A stretch of 64,000 nucleotides of DNA from Idiomarina baltica OS145. Lineage in GTDB: Bacteria > Pseudomonadota > Gammaproteobacteria > Enterobacterales > Alteromonadaceae. The stretch is from the NCBI RefSeq assembly GCF_000152885.1, contig NZ_CH672403.1:174724-238723 (forward strand). The letters are read 5' to 3'. The notes beneath the pieces were generated by a model. It did no database searches, was not told the origin of the DNA, and saw nothing but the letters and a program-made list of their open reading frames with translations. Positions 1 to 10,136 of this stretch are shown piece after piece (positions within the stretch are counted from its first letter, which is position 1; the number at the start of each line of letters is the position of its first letter). The position numbers were made by a program, and so were the translations under genes.

Positions 1-1
1 C

Positions 2-208
2 GAAGTGTTACTCAACGCCTCCGAAATTAAGCAGTCAAGTGCACAGTGCCAAGCACCTAGCACGAAAGTGACTTGGTCCAACTGGTTTAAAGGTGAGAGT
101 CGCTCTACCCAGTTTCACTTCTTCGATTTAATCGAACTCCTTTTCAGCTCATCCGAAGAGCATACGCCCCAGTCGACCTCTAGCTATAATAGTCAGACAG
201 CCTTATAA
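2..208 (+). CDS. 3' end of an unidentified protein
   Basis: An open frame enters the window from the left edge and stops at a TAA at 206-208, so only the last 68 codons are visible. The visible part holds a Trp/Phe-rich stretch (TWSNWFKGESRSTQFHFFDL) followed by a Ser/Thr/Gln-rich, probably disordered tail. I do not recognise the family. It lies 9 bp upstream of a DUF2970 gene on the same strand and may be co-transcribed with it. It could be the C-terminus of a larger regulatory protein. A chance open frame is possible, but no competing gene is seen on either strand here. Confidence 0.4.
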   Translation, partial: EVLLNASEIKQSSAQCQAPSTKVTWSNWFKGESRSTQFHFFDLIELLFSSSEEHTPQSTSSYNSQTAL

Positions 209-217
209 CCGAATATT

Positions 218-430
218 ATGCAGATTGCGCGAATGAGCCAAGGCTCCATTTTGCAAACACTCTTGAGTGTTATTGCGGCTTTTTTTGGCGTACAAACAGA
301 TAAAAACCGCCAACGTGACTTCAATAAAAAAAGTCCTGTGCCTTTTATCGTCGTTGGCATCATTTTGGCGGTCTTAATGGTGATAGGCATTATGCTCATC
401 GTCAAATGGGTGTTAGCCACCCATTCTTAA
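218..430 (+). CDS. DUF2970 family small membrane protein
   Basis: This 70-residue protein matches the DUF2970 pattern: an N-terminal SxLQxLxSVxAAFFGVQ-type segment, a basic stretch (DKNRQRDFNKKSP) and one long hydrophobic helix at about residues 41-65. It is predicted to be a single-pass inner-membrane protein. The function of the family is not known. ATG at 218 is used; an in-frame ATG at 233 also fits, and neither has a strong ribosome-binding site. It is convergent with prlC, with only 6 bp between the stop codons. Confidence 0.8.
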   Translation: MQIARMSQGSILQTLLSVIAAFFGVQTDKNRQRDFNKKSPVPFIVVGIILAVLMVIGIMLIVKWVLATHS

Positions 431-436
431 TCGTTA

Positions 437-2485
437 TTAATTGGCAATACCACTGTGACGGAGCAGTGCATTTATATCGGGTTCACGCCCTCTAAATTCG
501 CTAAACAGTTCAGCGGCAGGTTGACTGCCTCCTCGCTCGAGAATTGCGTGTAAAAATTCGCGACCCGTTGCTCGATCAAAAATGCCATTTTCTTCAAATT
601 TGGCAAACGCATCCGCTGACAACACTTCAGCCCATTTGTAGCTATAGTAGCCCGCAGCGTACCCCCCAGCAAAGATATGACCGAAGCTATGTTGAAAGCG
701 ATTATATTCTGGTGGGATACGCACAGCTACGTGCTCTCGAATACGTTGTAAGACGCCCGCAATATCTGCACCTTGCGCCGCATCAAACTCATAATGCAAC
801 TTCATATCAAATAGTGAAAACTCTAGTTGCCTCACCATTTGCATCGCCGACTGGAAATTACGCGCCGCCAGCATGTTATCAAGTAAGTTTTGCGGGAGCG
901 GTTCACCCGTCTCGTAGTGACCCGAAATATCGGCCAACGCCTCTGGTTCCCAACACCAGTTTTCAAGAAATTGGCTTGGTAACTCCACCGCATCCCATTC
1001 GACGCCATCAATACCTGACACGCCGCCCGTGTCTACTTGGGTAAGCATGTGGTGTAATCCATGCCCAAACTCGTGAAACAGAGTCAGAACTTCATCATGA
1101 GTAAACAGAGCCGGCTTATCTCCCACTGGCTTACTAAAGTTACACGTTAAAAATGCAACGGGATACTGTAACTCACCCTTACTATCACGATTGCGGCCAA
1201 CAAAGTCAGCCATCCAAGCGCCACCACGTTTGCCAGCTCGCGCATATAAATCCATATAAAAGAAACCGCGTGTTTCACCATTGGCATCCGTAATCTCGTA
1301 AAAACGTACGGTTGGATGATAGGTGTCAATCTCCTTATGCTCCTTGATATGTATACCGAATAATCGGTTAACAACACTGAACAACCCATCCACTACCTTG
1401 TGCTCTGGAAAGTAAGGCTTAAGTTGCTCATCTGAAATCGCATATTCAGACTGTTTTAATTGCTCGCTATAATATGGAACATCCCACGCATCTAGGGTTT
1501 GTACTGACTGCGCTTTAGCAAAGTTTTCAATGGCTTGATAATCTGCTTTAGCCTGACCTAACGAACGCTCAGCCAAATCGTTTAGAAACGAAAGCACTTG
1601 ATTAGGCGACTCGGCCATTTTGGTTGCCAGAGACATTTCAGCGTAATTATCAAACCCGAGTAAGTTAGCAAGCTCATGACGAAGGGCTAACGTTTCATTC
1701 ATCACGTCGGAGTTATCATACTCACCTGCATTCGGACCGACATCCGATGCTCGTGTCACAAAAGCCTGATACATCGCCTTACGGAATTCGACATTATCGG
1801 CATACAACATGACGGGTAGATAGCTCGGAATATCAAGGGTAAACAACCAACCCTCCTTTTCCGCTTCCTGTGCCGCCTCTTTCGCAGCCTCAATCGCGCT
1901 ATCGGGTAGCCCGCTCAGTTGCGTTTCATCGGTTATATGATAATGCCAGGCGTGGGTGGCATCTAACAGATTGTTACTAAACTGAGACGATAATTCAGAC
2001 AAGCGACTAGTGATTTCCGCGTAACGCTTCTTCTCGTTCTCAGGTAGGTCCACGCCCGACAGTTTGAAGTCGCGCAAGGTATCATTAATTAGCTTCTGCT
2101 GAGCCCGATTCAGCGTAGAATATTCGTCACCATTAGCAAGTGCTTGATAGCCTGCAAACAGCCCTTGATGCTGACCTACGTAAGTCGCATACTCAGACAG
2201 CAAAGCTAAGCATGCGTCGTGCGCGTTACGGAGCTCAGGCTCACTCATCACCGAATTTAAGTGTGACACCGGTGCCCACACTTTTTGGATACGTTCATCC
2301 GCACGTTGCAACGGCTCAACAAACCCTTGCCAAGTAAATTGTTTGGTATCAAGCACCTTATCAACCGTGCTTTTCGCATCGTTAATAACTTGTTCAATCG
2401 CGGGTTCTATGTGCGTTGGCTTAATCGCCGCAAATTTTGGCAACGCATTATGATTGTTAGCGACTTCAAGTAGTGGGTTCGACAT
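437..2485 (-). CDS. prlC: Oligopeptidase A (M3 zinc metallopeptidase)
   Basis: Cytosolic zinc endopeptidase that degrades short peptides, including cleaved signal peptides. Its 682 residues are close to the E. coli OpdA/PrlC length (about 680). The M3 signature HEFGH lies at residues 471-475 (His471, Glu472, His475), and the third ligand is expected in the downstream GVEWDAVELPSQ segment. The N-terminus (SNPLL...LPKFAAIKPTHIEPAI) is typical of PrlC and no signal peptide is present. AAGGAAGGG lies just upstream of the ATG. The gene stands alone, divergent from the DPP-IV lipoprotein gene, which is also a peptidase. Confidence 0.96.
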   Translation of the reverse strand: MSNPLLEVANNHNALPKFAAIKPTHIEPAIEQVINDAKSTVDKVLDTKQFTWQGFVEPLQRADERIQKVWAPVSHLNSVMSEPELRNAHDACLALLSEYATYVGQHQGLFAGYQALANGDEYSTLNRAQQKLINDTLRDFKLSGVDLPENEKKRYAEITSRLSELSSQFSNNLLDATHAWHYHITDETQLSGLPDSAIEAAKEAAQEAEKEGWLFTLDIPSYLPVMLYADNVEFRKAMYQAFVTRASDVGPNAGEYDNSDVMNETLALRHELANLLGFDNYAEMSLATKMAESPNQVLSFLNDLAERSLGQAKADYQAIENFAKAQSVQTLDAWDVPYYSEQLKQSEYAISDEQLKPYFPEHKVVDGLFSVVNRLFGIHIKEHKEIDTYHPTVRFYEITDANGETRGFFYMDLYARAGKRGGAWMADFVGRNRDSKGELQYPVAFLTCNFSKPVGDKPALFTHDEVLTLFHEFGHGLHHMLTQVDTGGVSGIDGVEWDAVELPSQFLENWCWEPEALADISGHYETGEPLPQNLLDNMLAARNFQSAMQMVRQLEFSLFDMKLHYEFDAAQGADIAGVLQRIREHVAVRIPPEYNRFQHSFGHIFAGGYAAGYYSYKWAEVLSADAFAKFEENGIFDRATGREFLHAILERGGSQPAAELFSEFRGREPDINALLRHSGIAN

Positions 2486-2622
2486 CTTTACCCTTCCTTA
2501 TAAAACCGATTAATTTAACTCTTATATTGGGCAGTTTGTCCAATCTTCAACCATAAACACTGATTTTCTGGCGCGCATCGGGTATCCTTTTTATGTTTTA
2601 AATAACAAGATGGAAACCGACT

Positions 2623-4947
2623 ATGAATTTTAAAGCGTCAACCTTTAGCGCATTGAAGCCGCTAAAGCGGGGGCTAACACTGGTAAGTTTTGCGACGCTC
2701 GTTGCTCTTTCTGGTTGTAGCTCTATGTCGAATCAGTCTGTGGATAAAAATGACTCGGTAGCAGCTCAATCCACTGAGGGTCAGCTCTCTTTACAAGACA
2801 TTTTTGCGAGTGATAAATTTCGTGTAAAGCGTCCTGCACCAACACGCTGGCTAGAAGATGGTTCGGGCTATACGACCCTTGAGTCATCAAAACAGGTAAA
2901 AGGTCGCGATATTGTCCGTTACCACCCCGAAACCAATGCGCGCGATATTATGGTATCAGCGCAAGCACTCACACCAGAAGGCTGGGATCACGCGCTTAAT
3001 ATTGCAGATTACCAATGGTCTAACGACGGCGATAAAGTATTAATTTTCACTAATACTAAACGCAGTTGGCGTACGCATACACTGGGCGACTATTGGGTCC
3101 TGAATCGCACAACCGGTGAATTGCGTCAGTTGGGCGGTGATGCGCCTGAATCAACGCTTCAGTTTGCAAAATTTAATCCACAAGGCACTAAAGTCGCTTA
3201 CGTGATGCAGAACAACATTTACGTACAAGACTTGGATACGTTTAACATTCAAACGTTAACTAATGACGGTAGCAACACCATTGTTAACGGTACCTTTGAC
3301 TGGGTTAACGAAGAAGAATTCTTCTTGCGTGATGGTTTCCGCTGGAGTCCTGATGGTCAGCACATTGCTTACTGGCAGTTAGATACGGAAGGCACACCGA
3401 CCTTTACGATGATCAATAACACCGACTCGCTTTATCCAACGTTAAAGCAGTTCCCTTACCCTAAAGTGGGTGAAACCAACGCTGCCATGCGTATTGGCGT
3501 GATGCCAGCAGACGGGGGCGACACCACGTGGATGCAACTGCCTGGCGACCCACGCATGCACTACCTCGTACGCATGAATTGGGCGGGTAATTCAAGCCAA
3601 CTGTTAATTCAACAACTCACGCGTAAACAAGACGTCAATCGCGTTTACCTGAGTGACATCAGCAACGGACGTAGTCAAAAATTATTAAGTGAAACAACCG
3701 ACTCGTGGGCCGAATACGTTGATGACGTCAAGTTCCTCGATAATGGCAAGTCATTCACTTGGCTGAGCGAGCGCTCTGGATACCGTCATATTTACCGTGT
3801 TGAACGTGATACCGGCAAGATGACGACGATTACTCGCGGTAACTGGGACGTGGTTGAAGTCTTGCGTATTAACGAAAACGACGGCTGGGTTTACTTTATT
3901 GCATCACCTGAAACGCCACTCGAGCGCTATTTATTCCGTGCCAAACTCGATGGTAGTGGTGTATTAGAGCGTTTAACGCCTGATCAACCAGGCACTCACA
4001 GTTATAGTGTTTCACAAGATGCAAAGTACGCCGAGCACACCTATAGCGACGTCAACCATGTTCCCGTGACTGATATGGTCAGTTTGCCCGACCACAAAGT
4101 TATTCGTACGGTTGTCGCTAACGATGATGCACAAAAGGCCGTCGAGAAGATCAACCACAAGCCGCTAGAGTTTTTCCGAGTATCCGCCCGCGATGGGTTA
4201 GCGCTTGATGGCTATATCATGCGTCCGACTGACTTTGACCCTAATAAAAAGTATCCCATTTTATTCTATGTTTATGGTGAACCATGGGGTCAAACGGTTG
4301 CTAATCGCTGGGGTGGTTGGTTGTATCTTTGGCATACCATGCTAACCCAACAAGGCTATATCGTAGCTTCAATTGATAACCGCGGAACTAAATCTCCACG
4401 GGGCTTCGATTGGCGTCGTTCGATTTACAAAAATCTCGGTGTTGTGACTGTTCGTGATCAGTACGATGCACTGCAAGAAATGGCAAAACGTTGGGATTAC
4501 ATCGATACCGATCGTGTCGGCATCTGGGGTCACAGTGGCGGCGGTTCACAAACACTGAACGCCCTATTCCGTTATCCTGAAGCCTACGATATGGGTATGG
4601 CACTCGCCCCCGTACCAGACTTAACGCTATACGACACAATTTACCAAGAGCGTTACTCAGGTCTGTTGCCGGAATCAGCTGAACGTTATAAAGAAACTTC
4701 AGCTATCACTCACGCCAAAAATCTCGAGGGTGATTTGCTACTGATCCACGGTACCGGCGACGATAACGTCCACTTCCAGGGCAGTGAACGCTTAGTCAAC
4801 GAATTGATTAAATACAATAAGCAGTTTGAATTTTTTGCTTATCCCAATCGTTCACACGGTCTTTATGAGGGCGAGGGTACCACGCTACACCTTCGGACCA
4901 TGATGACTGAGTTCTTGAAGGAGAACCTGCCAGCAGGTGCTCGCTAA
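2623..4947 (+). CDS. Dipeptidyl-peptidase IV-like S9 serine peptidase, lipoprotein
   Basis: Exported prolyl-type peptidase that should release N-terminal dipeptides from peptides. The N-terminus is a lipoprotein signal with lipobox LSGC (Cys32). The Ser residues after the Cys suggest outer-membrane sorting. Residues about 90-490 form the DPP-IV beta-propeller and the rest the alpha/beta-hydrolase domain. The catalytic triad is Ser638 in GHSGG, Asp713 in HGTGDDNVHFQ and His745 in NRSHGLYEG. The nucleophile elbow reads GHSGG rather than the animal GWSYGG. The double-Glu motif (NEEEFF) needed to bind the substrate amino terminus is visible near residue 230. A strong terminator follows. Confidence 0.92.
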   Translation: MNFKASTFSALKPLKRGLTLVSFATLVALSGCSSMSNQSVDKNDSVAAQSTEGQLSLQDIFASDKFRVKRPAPTRWLEDGSGYTTLESSKQVKGRDIVRYHPETNARDIMVSAQALTPEGWDHALNIADYQWSNDGDKVLIFTNTKRSWRTHTLGDYWVLNRTTGELRQLGGDAPESTLQFAKFNPQGTKVAYVMQNNIYVQDLDTFNIQTLTNDGSNTIVNGTFDWVNEEEFFLRDGFRWSPDGQHIAYWQLDTEGTPTFTMINNTDSLYPTLKQFPYPKVGETNAAMRIGVMPADGGDTTWMQLPGDPRMHYLVRMNWAGNSSQLLIQQLTRKQDVNRVYLSDISNGRSQKLLSETTDSWAEYVDDVKFLDNGKSFTWLSERSGYRHIYRVERDTGKMTTITRGNWDVVEVLRINENDGWVYFIASPETPLERYLFRAKLDGSGVLERLTPDQPGTHSYSVSQDAKYAEHTYSDVNHVPVTDMVSLPDHKVIRTVVANDDAQKAVEKINHKPLEFFRVSARDGLALDGYIMRPTDFDPNKKYPILFYVYGEPWGQTVANRWGGWLYLWHTMLTQQGYIVASIDNRGTKSPRGFDWRRSIYKNLGVVTVRDQYDALQEMAKRWDYIDTDRVGIWGHSGGGSQTLNALFRYPEAYDMGMALAPVPDLTLYDTIYQERYSGLLPESAERYKETSAITHAKNLEGDLLLIHGTGDDNVHFQGSERLVNELIKYNKQFEFFAYPNRSHGLYEGEGTTLHLRTMMTEFLKENLPAGAR

Positions 4948-4955
4948 CTGATCTT

Positions 4956-4972
4956 CCGATTAAGTTAATCGG
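4956..4972. repeat. 17-bp perfect palindrome, copy 1
   Basis: CCGATTAAGTTAATCGG is a perfect inverted repeat around a central base, 8 bp after the DPP stop codon. The core CGATTAA-N-TTAATCG recurs at 18509-18523 in a divergent promoter region. It has no T-tract, and a separate terminator follows, so it does not look like a terminator itself. A protein-binding site is possible. Confidence 0.4.
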
Positions 4973-4986
4973 TATTAACCACTGAT

Positions 4987-5022
4987 AAACCCCGTATCTT
5001 CGTTGCATGATACGGGGTTTTT
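4987..5022 (+). terminator. Rho-independent terminator after the DPP-IV gene
   Basis: A perfect 12-bp stem (4987-4998 with 5009-5020), a 10-nt loop and a T-run following the GGGG arm. The arms begin with A-runs, so the structure could also act on the minus strand. Confidence 0.9.
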
Positions 5023-5063
5023 ACTCATCATATGCGCATCTTAGATTTGAGGAGTCGATTTTC

Positions 5064-6416
5064 ATGAGCAGACATTATGACTATTTAGCTATCGGTGCAG
5101 GAAGCGGCGGCATCGCTTCAGCTAACCGCGCGGCCATTCGCGGCGCAAAAGCCGCTGTTATAGAAGCCAATGCGGTGGGTGGCACCTGCGTTAACGTCGG
5201 TTGTGTACCGAAAAAAGTCATGTGGTATGGCGCTCATATTGCCGAAGCAGTGAAATACTCATCCGCATATGGCTTTGATCTCGATCAGAAAGGTTTTGAT
5301 TGGGCAACGATGGTTAAAAACCGTGAGGCTTACATTGAACGTATTCACGGCGGTTACCATCGTGGGTTCCAAGGCAATGGTGTTGAATTTATCGAAGGCT
5401 TTGCCAAATTCGTTGACCACCGCACCGTCGAAGTTAACGGTGAGAAAATTACTGCCGACCACATTACCATCGCTACTGGCGGTCGACCGATGATACCTGA
5501 CGTACCGGGTGCCGAACACGGTATCGATTCAGATGGTTTTTTTGCGTTAAAAGAACAACCTAAAAAGGCTGCTGTAGTAGGTGCAGGCTACATTGCCGTT
5601 GAGATTGCCGGCGTTTTTCAGGCGCTAGGAACAGACACACACTTACTCGTGCGTCGCGATCGTCCACTGCGCTCGTTCGACCGTTACATCACCGATGGTC
5701 TTTTAGAGCGTATGGAGCAAGACGGGCCTACCTTGCATACAGAAACCGTGGTTAAAGAGGTAGTTAAAGAGCAAAACGGTACGCTCACCTTGCACTTTGA
5801 AAACGGCGAAACAATGAAGGATGTCGACTGCCTTGTGTGGGCAATTGGCCGTGTCCCTGCAACCGATAAGATCAACCTCGAAACAACAGGTGTTGAGCTT
5901 GACGCGCAAGGCTTTATTAAAGTCGATAAGTTCCAAAACACCAGCGTGCAAGGCATTTACGCCGTAGGCGACAATACCGGTGCTACTGCTCTCACGCCCG
6001 TCGCCATTAAAGCGGGTCGCCAGCTGGCTGAGCGTTTGTTTAATGATATGCCGAACGCTCATATGGATTATGAGAATATCCCGACCGTGGTTTTCAGCCA
6101 TCCAACCATTGGTACTGTCGGCTTAAGCGAAGAAGATGCCATCGTTAAATACGGTAAGAGCAATATCAAAGTGTATACCTCTTCTTTTGCTGCGATGTAT
6201 AACGCCGTCACGCCACACCGCGCACTCAGCTACTTCAAAATTGTGTGCTACGGAAAAGAAGAACGCGTCGTCGGTATTCACGGCATTGGTGAAGGTATGG
6301 ATGAAATCCTACAAGGCTTCGCGACTGCGATGAAGATGGGCGCAACTAAAGCTGATCTCGATTCAACCGTGGCTCTGCACCCGACCAGCGCGGAAGAGTT
6401 TGTGACGATGCGCTAA
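5064..6416 (+). CDS. gor: Glutathione-disulfide reductase
   Basis: Cytosolic FAD enzyme that reduces glutathione disulfide with NADPH. ATG 5064 has GAGGAG upstream and gives 450 residues, equal to E. coli Gor. Landmarks also fall on the E. coli numbering: FAD-binding GAGSGG at 11-16, redox-active Cys42 and Cys47 in [13 protein letters not shown], and the C-terminal pair His439/Glu444 in [10 protein letters not shown] second Rossmann motif (VGAGYIAVE) binds NADPH. An upstream in-frame ATG at 5007 lies inside the preceding terminator loop and is not used here. Confidence 0.97.
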   Translation: MSRHYDYLAIGAGSGGIASANRAAIRGAKAAVIEANAVGGTCVNVGCVPKKVMWYGAHIAEAVKYSSAYGFDLDQKGFDWATMVKNREAYIERIHGGYHRGFQGNGVEFIEGFAKFVDHRTVEVNGEKITADHITIATGGRPMIPDVPGAEHGIDSDGFFALKEQPKKAAVVGAGYIAVEIAGVFQALGTDTHLLVRRDRPLRSFDRYITDGLLERMEQDGPTLHTETVVKEVVKEQNGTLTLHFENGETMKDVDCLVWAIGRVPATDKINLETTGVELDAQGFIKVDKFQNTSVQGIYAVGDNTGATALTPVAIKAGRQLAERLFNDMPNAHMDYENIPTVVFSHPTIGTVGLSEEDAIVKYGKSNIKVYTSSFAAMYNAVTPHRALSYFKIVCYGKEERVVGIHGIGEGMDEILQGFATAMKMGATKADLDSTVALHPTSAEEFVTMR

Positions 6417-6425
6417 CCACTTACT

Positions 6426-6460
6426 GACAGTCGCTTAGTCTGCAAAGACAAGCGGCTGTC
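6426..6460 (+). terminator. Hairpin after gor, possible terminator
   Basis: GACAGTCGCTT pairs with AAGCGGCTGTC (one G-U pair), with extra pairing TCT/AGA and a GCAA loop. The T-tract is weak (AAATTCTGTT), so termination efficiency is uncertain. Confidence 0.5.
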
Positions 6461-6563
6461 AAATTCTGTTACAAATTGCTTTGTGCCGTTGCATTTCTTT
6501 ACTGCAAGAAACGCCGTATTTCTGTTTATTATAAAGTACACCCTTAACAGGAATATGACGCTT

Positions 6564-9455
6564 ATGAAGAATCTATTTATGCTGTCTGCACTCACTTCAG
6601 CCCTTATTTTGGCTGGTTGCAGCAGTTCAGAAACTCAATCTAATAATGCGCAAGTAGCAGCGCAGTCACAACAAGCACTCGCTGAACAAGTGGTAAAGAG
6701 TCCGAACGACGAACGCCAATATAGAGTCGTCACACTGCCCAATCAACTCGAAGTCATGCTCATTTCCGATCCAAACACGGAGAAATCGGCAGCTGCTTTG
6801 AGTGTTGGTGTGGGCTTACTCAAAGATCCCATGACCCAGCAAGGTATGGCACATTATCTTGAGCACATGTTGTTTCTTGGAACCGATAAGTATCCCGACA
6901 CCAATGGTTACAGCGAGTTCATGAGTAATAACGGTGGTAGCCAAAACGCATCAACTTGGCTTGATATCACGAACTACATGTTCAAAGTGAACAATAGTGC
7001 CTACGATGAAGCACTCGACCGCTTCTCAGATTTCTTCAAATCACCCAAGCTATATGCCGAATACGCCGACAAAGAAAAAAATGCTGTCAACGCCGAGTGG
7101 TCTATGCGCCGCGAGATGGACTTCTTTGGTCAATTTAAGCTCGCTCGCATGCTTTTAGGTGAACACCCGGCAAACCGCTTTTTAATTGGTAACAATGATT
7201 CACTCGGTGATAAAGACAACAGCAAGCTGCACGAAGAGCTTGTGAACTTTTATAACCGGTATTACTCAGCGAACATCATGAAAGTTGCAATGATTAGCAA
7301 CGAATCGCTCGACAAAATGGAATCATTAGCGAAAAAACATTTCGCCAGCATCGAAAATGATGACATTGAGCCACCAGAAACCACTGATAAAGTCGACTTT
7401 GCGAAAGCGGGTAAAAAGCGTATCCACTACGTACCCAATGAAGATGTTAAGCAATTGCGCCTTGAGTTTATTATCAACGATAACCAAGACCAGTTTGCGG
7501 TCAAACCGAATCGCTTTGTGACCTATCTGTTGGGCTCAGAAATGCCAGGCACACCGACTGAGCGCCTCAAGGCAATGGGCTTGATTTCTAGCTTAAATGC
7601 GTCAGCGTCCCCGACTGAATATGGTAATTACGGCGCATTGACCGTCGATATTAACCTGACTGATGCAGGCATGAAACATCGTGAAGATATCACCGCCTTA
7701 ATCATGCAATATATCAACATGATTAAAGAGCAGGGCGTTGATAAAAAATACTTTAAAGAAATTCAAACCAGTTTAGCTAACAGCTTCCGCTTCTTAGAAA
7801 AAGGAGACGAGTTTGGTTACGTTGCTTCACTTGCTTCCGCGATGCAGAATTATCCTGCTCAGTACGTGATCAGCGCACCTTACGAATACAAAGAATTTGA
7901 TGCCGATGCGATTAATAACGTACTTAATCAGTTAACGCCTGAACACCTGCGCGTTTGGTACATTTCTAAAGATGAACCACACGACAAAGAGCTGAGTTTT
8001 TACGATGGTAAATACCAAGTCGAAGATATTGCAGCTTCAGAGGTTGCCACTTGGTCAGCCGAGCCACAGCTCGCAATTAACTTACCTAAAGTTAATACGT
8101 TGCTTCCTGAAAACTTCGATTTAAAGAAAAATGCTGACTTTGACCAGCCGAAAGTCGTTATTGAAGAGCCCGGTATTGAGGTATGGCAGTACCCAAGCCA
8201 AGTATTTGCCGACCAACCACGGGGCGTACTGACCACCATCATCAACAACCCCGATCCGATTACTGATGTTAAGAAATCAGTACTGCTTGCTTTATGGCAA
8301 GACCTTTACAACTTGCGTGTCAGTGCCTTATCGACTGAGGCAAGCATTGCGGGTATGAGCTTAAACCTAAACGACAATCGAGGTCTTACCTTTAATATTT
8401 CGGGCTTTACCGACAAACAGCCAGAACTCATGCAACGTGCACTAGAGGAGCTCACGTTTGATATCGAACCGCAAGCATTTGCACAAGCTGTTGATCGTTT
8501 AGTTCGCGGCATCAAAAACAAAGGTCAGCAATTCCCGTTATATCAATCCTTTGATGCGTACGGACAAATTATTCGCGAAGGTCAGTTTGCCGATGACAGC
8601 CTTATCCAAGCAGCCCAGAACGTAAAACCGGCTGATTTAGCAAGTTACATGGATGAGCTATTAGCGAATAACTCAATTAAAATGTTTGCCTTTGGTAACT
8701 ACGACAAAGCTGATTTACAGTTAGCAGTCAATGAAATCAAAGATCTATTGCCCGCCAACAGAAGCGTCACCGAATACCGCACTGCACGCTTCTGGAAGCC
8801 GCAAGCTGACACTTCTTTAGTGTTACGTAAGGACTTATCTGTTGCAGACGTGGGAATTGTTGATGCACATATCAACGGCACACCGAGCTTCGCTACACAG
8901 GCAGCAGCGACCGTATTGCAAGGCCACTTCCGTACCGAGGCGTTTGATACCTTACGTACCGAAGAGCAGCTTGCCTATGCGGTAGGTACTTTTGCACCAC
9001 AACTGGACCGCTACACCGGCTTTGGGCTTTATATTCAGACTCCGGTGAAAAATGTTGCCGATATGCAGGCGCGTTTCGAATCCTTCAAAAAAGAGTACTG
9101 GGAAACATTGCAGAACTTAAAGCCTGAGACGTTTGAACAGTTGAAATCAAGCACCTTAGTCACGCTTAACGAACCGCCGAAGAACCTGTCTGAAGAGTTA
9201 CAGCCGGTGTTGAGCGATTGGTATTTACATCGTTATGACTTTGATACCAAGCAACAGCTGATTAATGCGGTTGAGCAAGTGACTCTGGAAGACGCGAAAC
9301 AGTTCTACAAGGATACGGTATTAAACGAAGATAGTGCCCGGATCTCTGTACAACTACGCGGTGAGAAGTTCCAAGATGCTAGCTTTGCTGACCTTCCAAA
9401 TCAGCAAGTGATTGAAGACTTAGCAGAGTTCCATCAAGAGATGCCTAAGCAATAG
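6564..9455 (+). CDS. M16 (pitrilysin/insulinase-type) zinc peptidase, lipoprotein
   Basis: Large exported metallopeptidase of the protease III/insulin-degrading family. The inverted zinc motif HYLEH lies at residues 97-101 and the distal Glu in the ENAV/NAEW segment about 75 residues on. The protein has about 963 residues, as expected for a four-domain M16A enzyme. The N-terminus is a lipoprotein signal with LAGC followed by Ser-Ser-Ser. E. coli protease III is instead a soluble periplasmic protein. ATG 6564 is chosen because AGGA at 6549-6552 is 11 nt away; ATG 6555 is also in frame but only 2 nt from AGGA. A farther upstream GTG at 6483 would disrupt the signal peptide. Confidence 0.92.
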   Translation: MKNLFMLSALTSALILAGCSSSETQSNNAQVAAQSQQALAEQVVKSPNDERQYRVVTLPNQLEVMLISDPNTEKSAAALSVGVGLLKDPMTQQGMAHYLEHMLFLGTDKYPDTNGYSEFMSNNGGSQNASTWLDITNYMFKVNNSAYDEALDRFSDFFKSPKLYAEYADKEKNAVNAEWSMRREMDFFGQFKLARMLLGEHPANRFLIGNNDSLGDKDNSKLHEELVNFYNRYYSANIMKVAMISNESLDKMESLAKKHFASIENDDIEPPETTDKVDFAKAGKKRIHYVPNEDVKQLRLEFIINDNQDQFAVKPNRFVTYLLGSEMPGTPTERLKAMGLISSLNASASPTEYGNYGALTVDINLTDAGMKHREDITALIMQYINMIKEQGVDKKYFKEIQTSLANSFRFLEKGDEFGYVASLASAMQNYPAQYVISAPYEYKEFDADAINNVLNQLTPEHLRVWYISKDEPHDKELSFYDGKYQVEDIAASEVATWSAEPQLAINLPKVNTLLPENFDLKKNADFDQPKVVIEEPGIEVWQYPSQVFADQPRGVLTTIINNPDPITDVKKSVLLALWQDLYNLRVSALSTEASIAGMSLNLNDNRGLTFNISGFTDKQPELMQRALEELTFDIEPQAFAQAVDRLVRGIKNKGQQFPLYQSFDAYGQIIREGQFADDSLIQAAQNVKPADLASYMDELLANNSIKMFAFGNYDKADLQLAVNEIKDLLPANRSVTEYRTARFWKPQADTSLVLRKDLSVADVGIVDAHINGTPSFATQAAATVLQGHFRTEAFDTLRTEEQLAYAVGTFAPQLDRYTGFGLYIQTPVKNVADMQARFESFKKEYWETLQNLKPETFEQLKSSTLVTLNEPPKNLSEELQPVLSDWYLHRYDFDTKQQLINAVEQVTLEDAKQFYKDTVLNEDSARISVQLRGEKFQDASFADLPNQQVIEDLAEFHQEMPKQ

Positions 9456-9476
9456 GCGATGATATGAAGAAAAGTA

Positions 9477-9500
9477 AAAGGCGCCGCTAGGCGCCTTTAT
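9477..9500. terminator. Bidirectional terminator between convergent genes
   Basis: A perfect 9-bp stem AAAGGCGCC/GGCGCCTTT with a GCTA loop. T-rich sequence follows on both strands, so it can end both the M16 transcript and the minus-strand small secreted protein transcript. Confidence 0.85.
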
Positions 9501-9545
9501 TATAACTGCCGAATCAACTCGACAGTGGTTGGGAACAAGGTACAA

Positions 9546-9875
9546 CTATTTGTCAGCGCGGAGCTTTAGTGCACTCGGAAATCCGGTTGCCGCAACGCTG
9601 CTCGTCCGAAACTGCTCACGAACTTGAGATACGACGGTTTGAGCATCATTCGCTAACATCGCTTGGTTACTTAACATCAGGTCATACATCATGCGCTGCT
9701 GAGTCAGACGCACACTGCCACGAATGGTTTCATGATAACCCGTTTGTCCTGGTGTCACTGTGTAGTGTTGCATGACACTTGATGACGCAGGTGCCTGTTC
9801 TATATTCATTTCTGCACTTGCCATTACGTTCGCTGATACGACTAAGCCAGCGACTATCGAAATTAAACGTTTCAT
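9546..9875 (-). CDS. Small secreted protein of unknown function
   Basis: A 109-residue protein with a clear Sec signal peptide (MKRLISIVAGLVVSANVMASA, cleavage near residue 21), leaving a mature protein of about 88 residues. The mature part is polar, has no Cys, and contains a central helix-prone segment (SVRLTQQRMMYDLMLSNQAM). I do not recognise a family. GGAGT lies upstream of the ATG. The gene is monocistronic, convergent with the M16 peptidase, and shares a bidirectional terminator with it. A periplasmic location is inferred from the signal peptide only. Confidence 0.7.
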   Translation of the reverse strand: MKRLISIVAGLVVSANVMASAEMNIEQAPASSSVMQHYTVTPGQTGYHETIRGSVRLTQQRMMYDLMLSNQAMLANDAQTVVSQVREQFRTSSVAATGFPSALKLRADK

Positions 9876-10136
9876 AATCTTGACTCCTAATCTTGAGGCT
9901 TACTTAATGAGTCGTACTCGCGTAAGCAAAGGTTGCATCACCGTGAAATTATTTTTGTTATGAGCTAACTATAGCGAGTTATCTATGTATTTGGGTTTCA
10001 AAAAGTTGTCCATTTGTAAATGATTGGATCAAATCACGCAGATTAGGCTGGCTTTGATGAAATTTTTCGAACACAGCATCCAAACTGGTTATTTTTTCGT
10101 CTAATAGGTGATTGCCCTAATCTAGAGGAACTTATC

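Noticed and set aside
544..1044. A 166-codon open frame on the plus strand opposite prlC
   Set aside because: It lies wholly within the conserved catalytic part of prlC on the other strand, has no ribosome site and gives a low-complexity, unrecognisable product.
5007..5063. Upstream ATG extending gor by 19 residues
   Set aside because: The ATG sits in the loop and stem of the preceding terminator. ATG 5064 has GAGGAG and gives the exact E. coli length.
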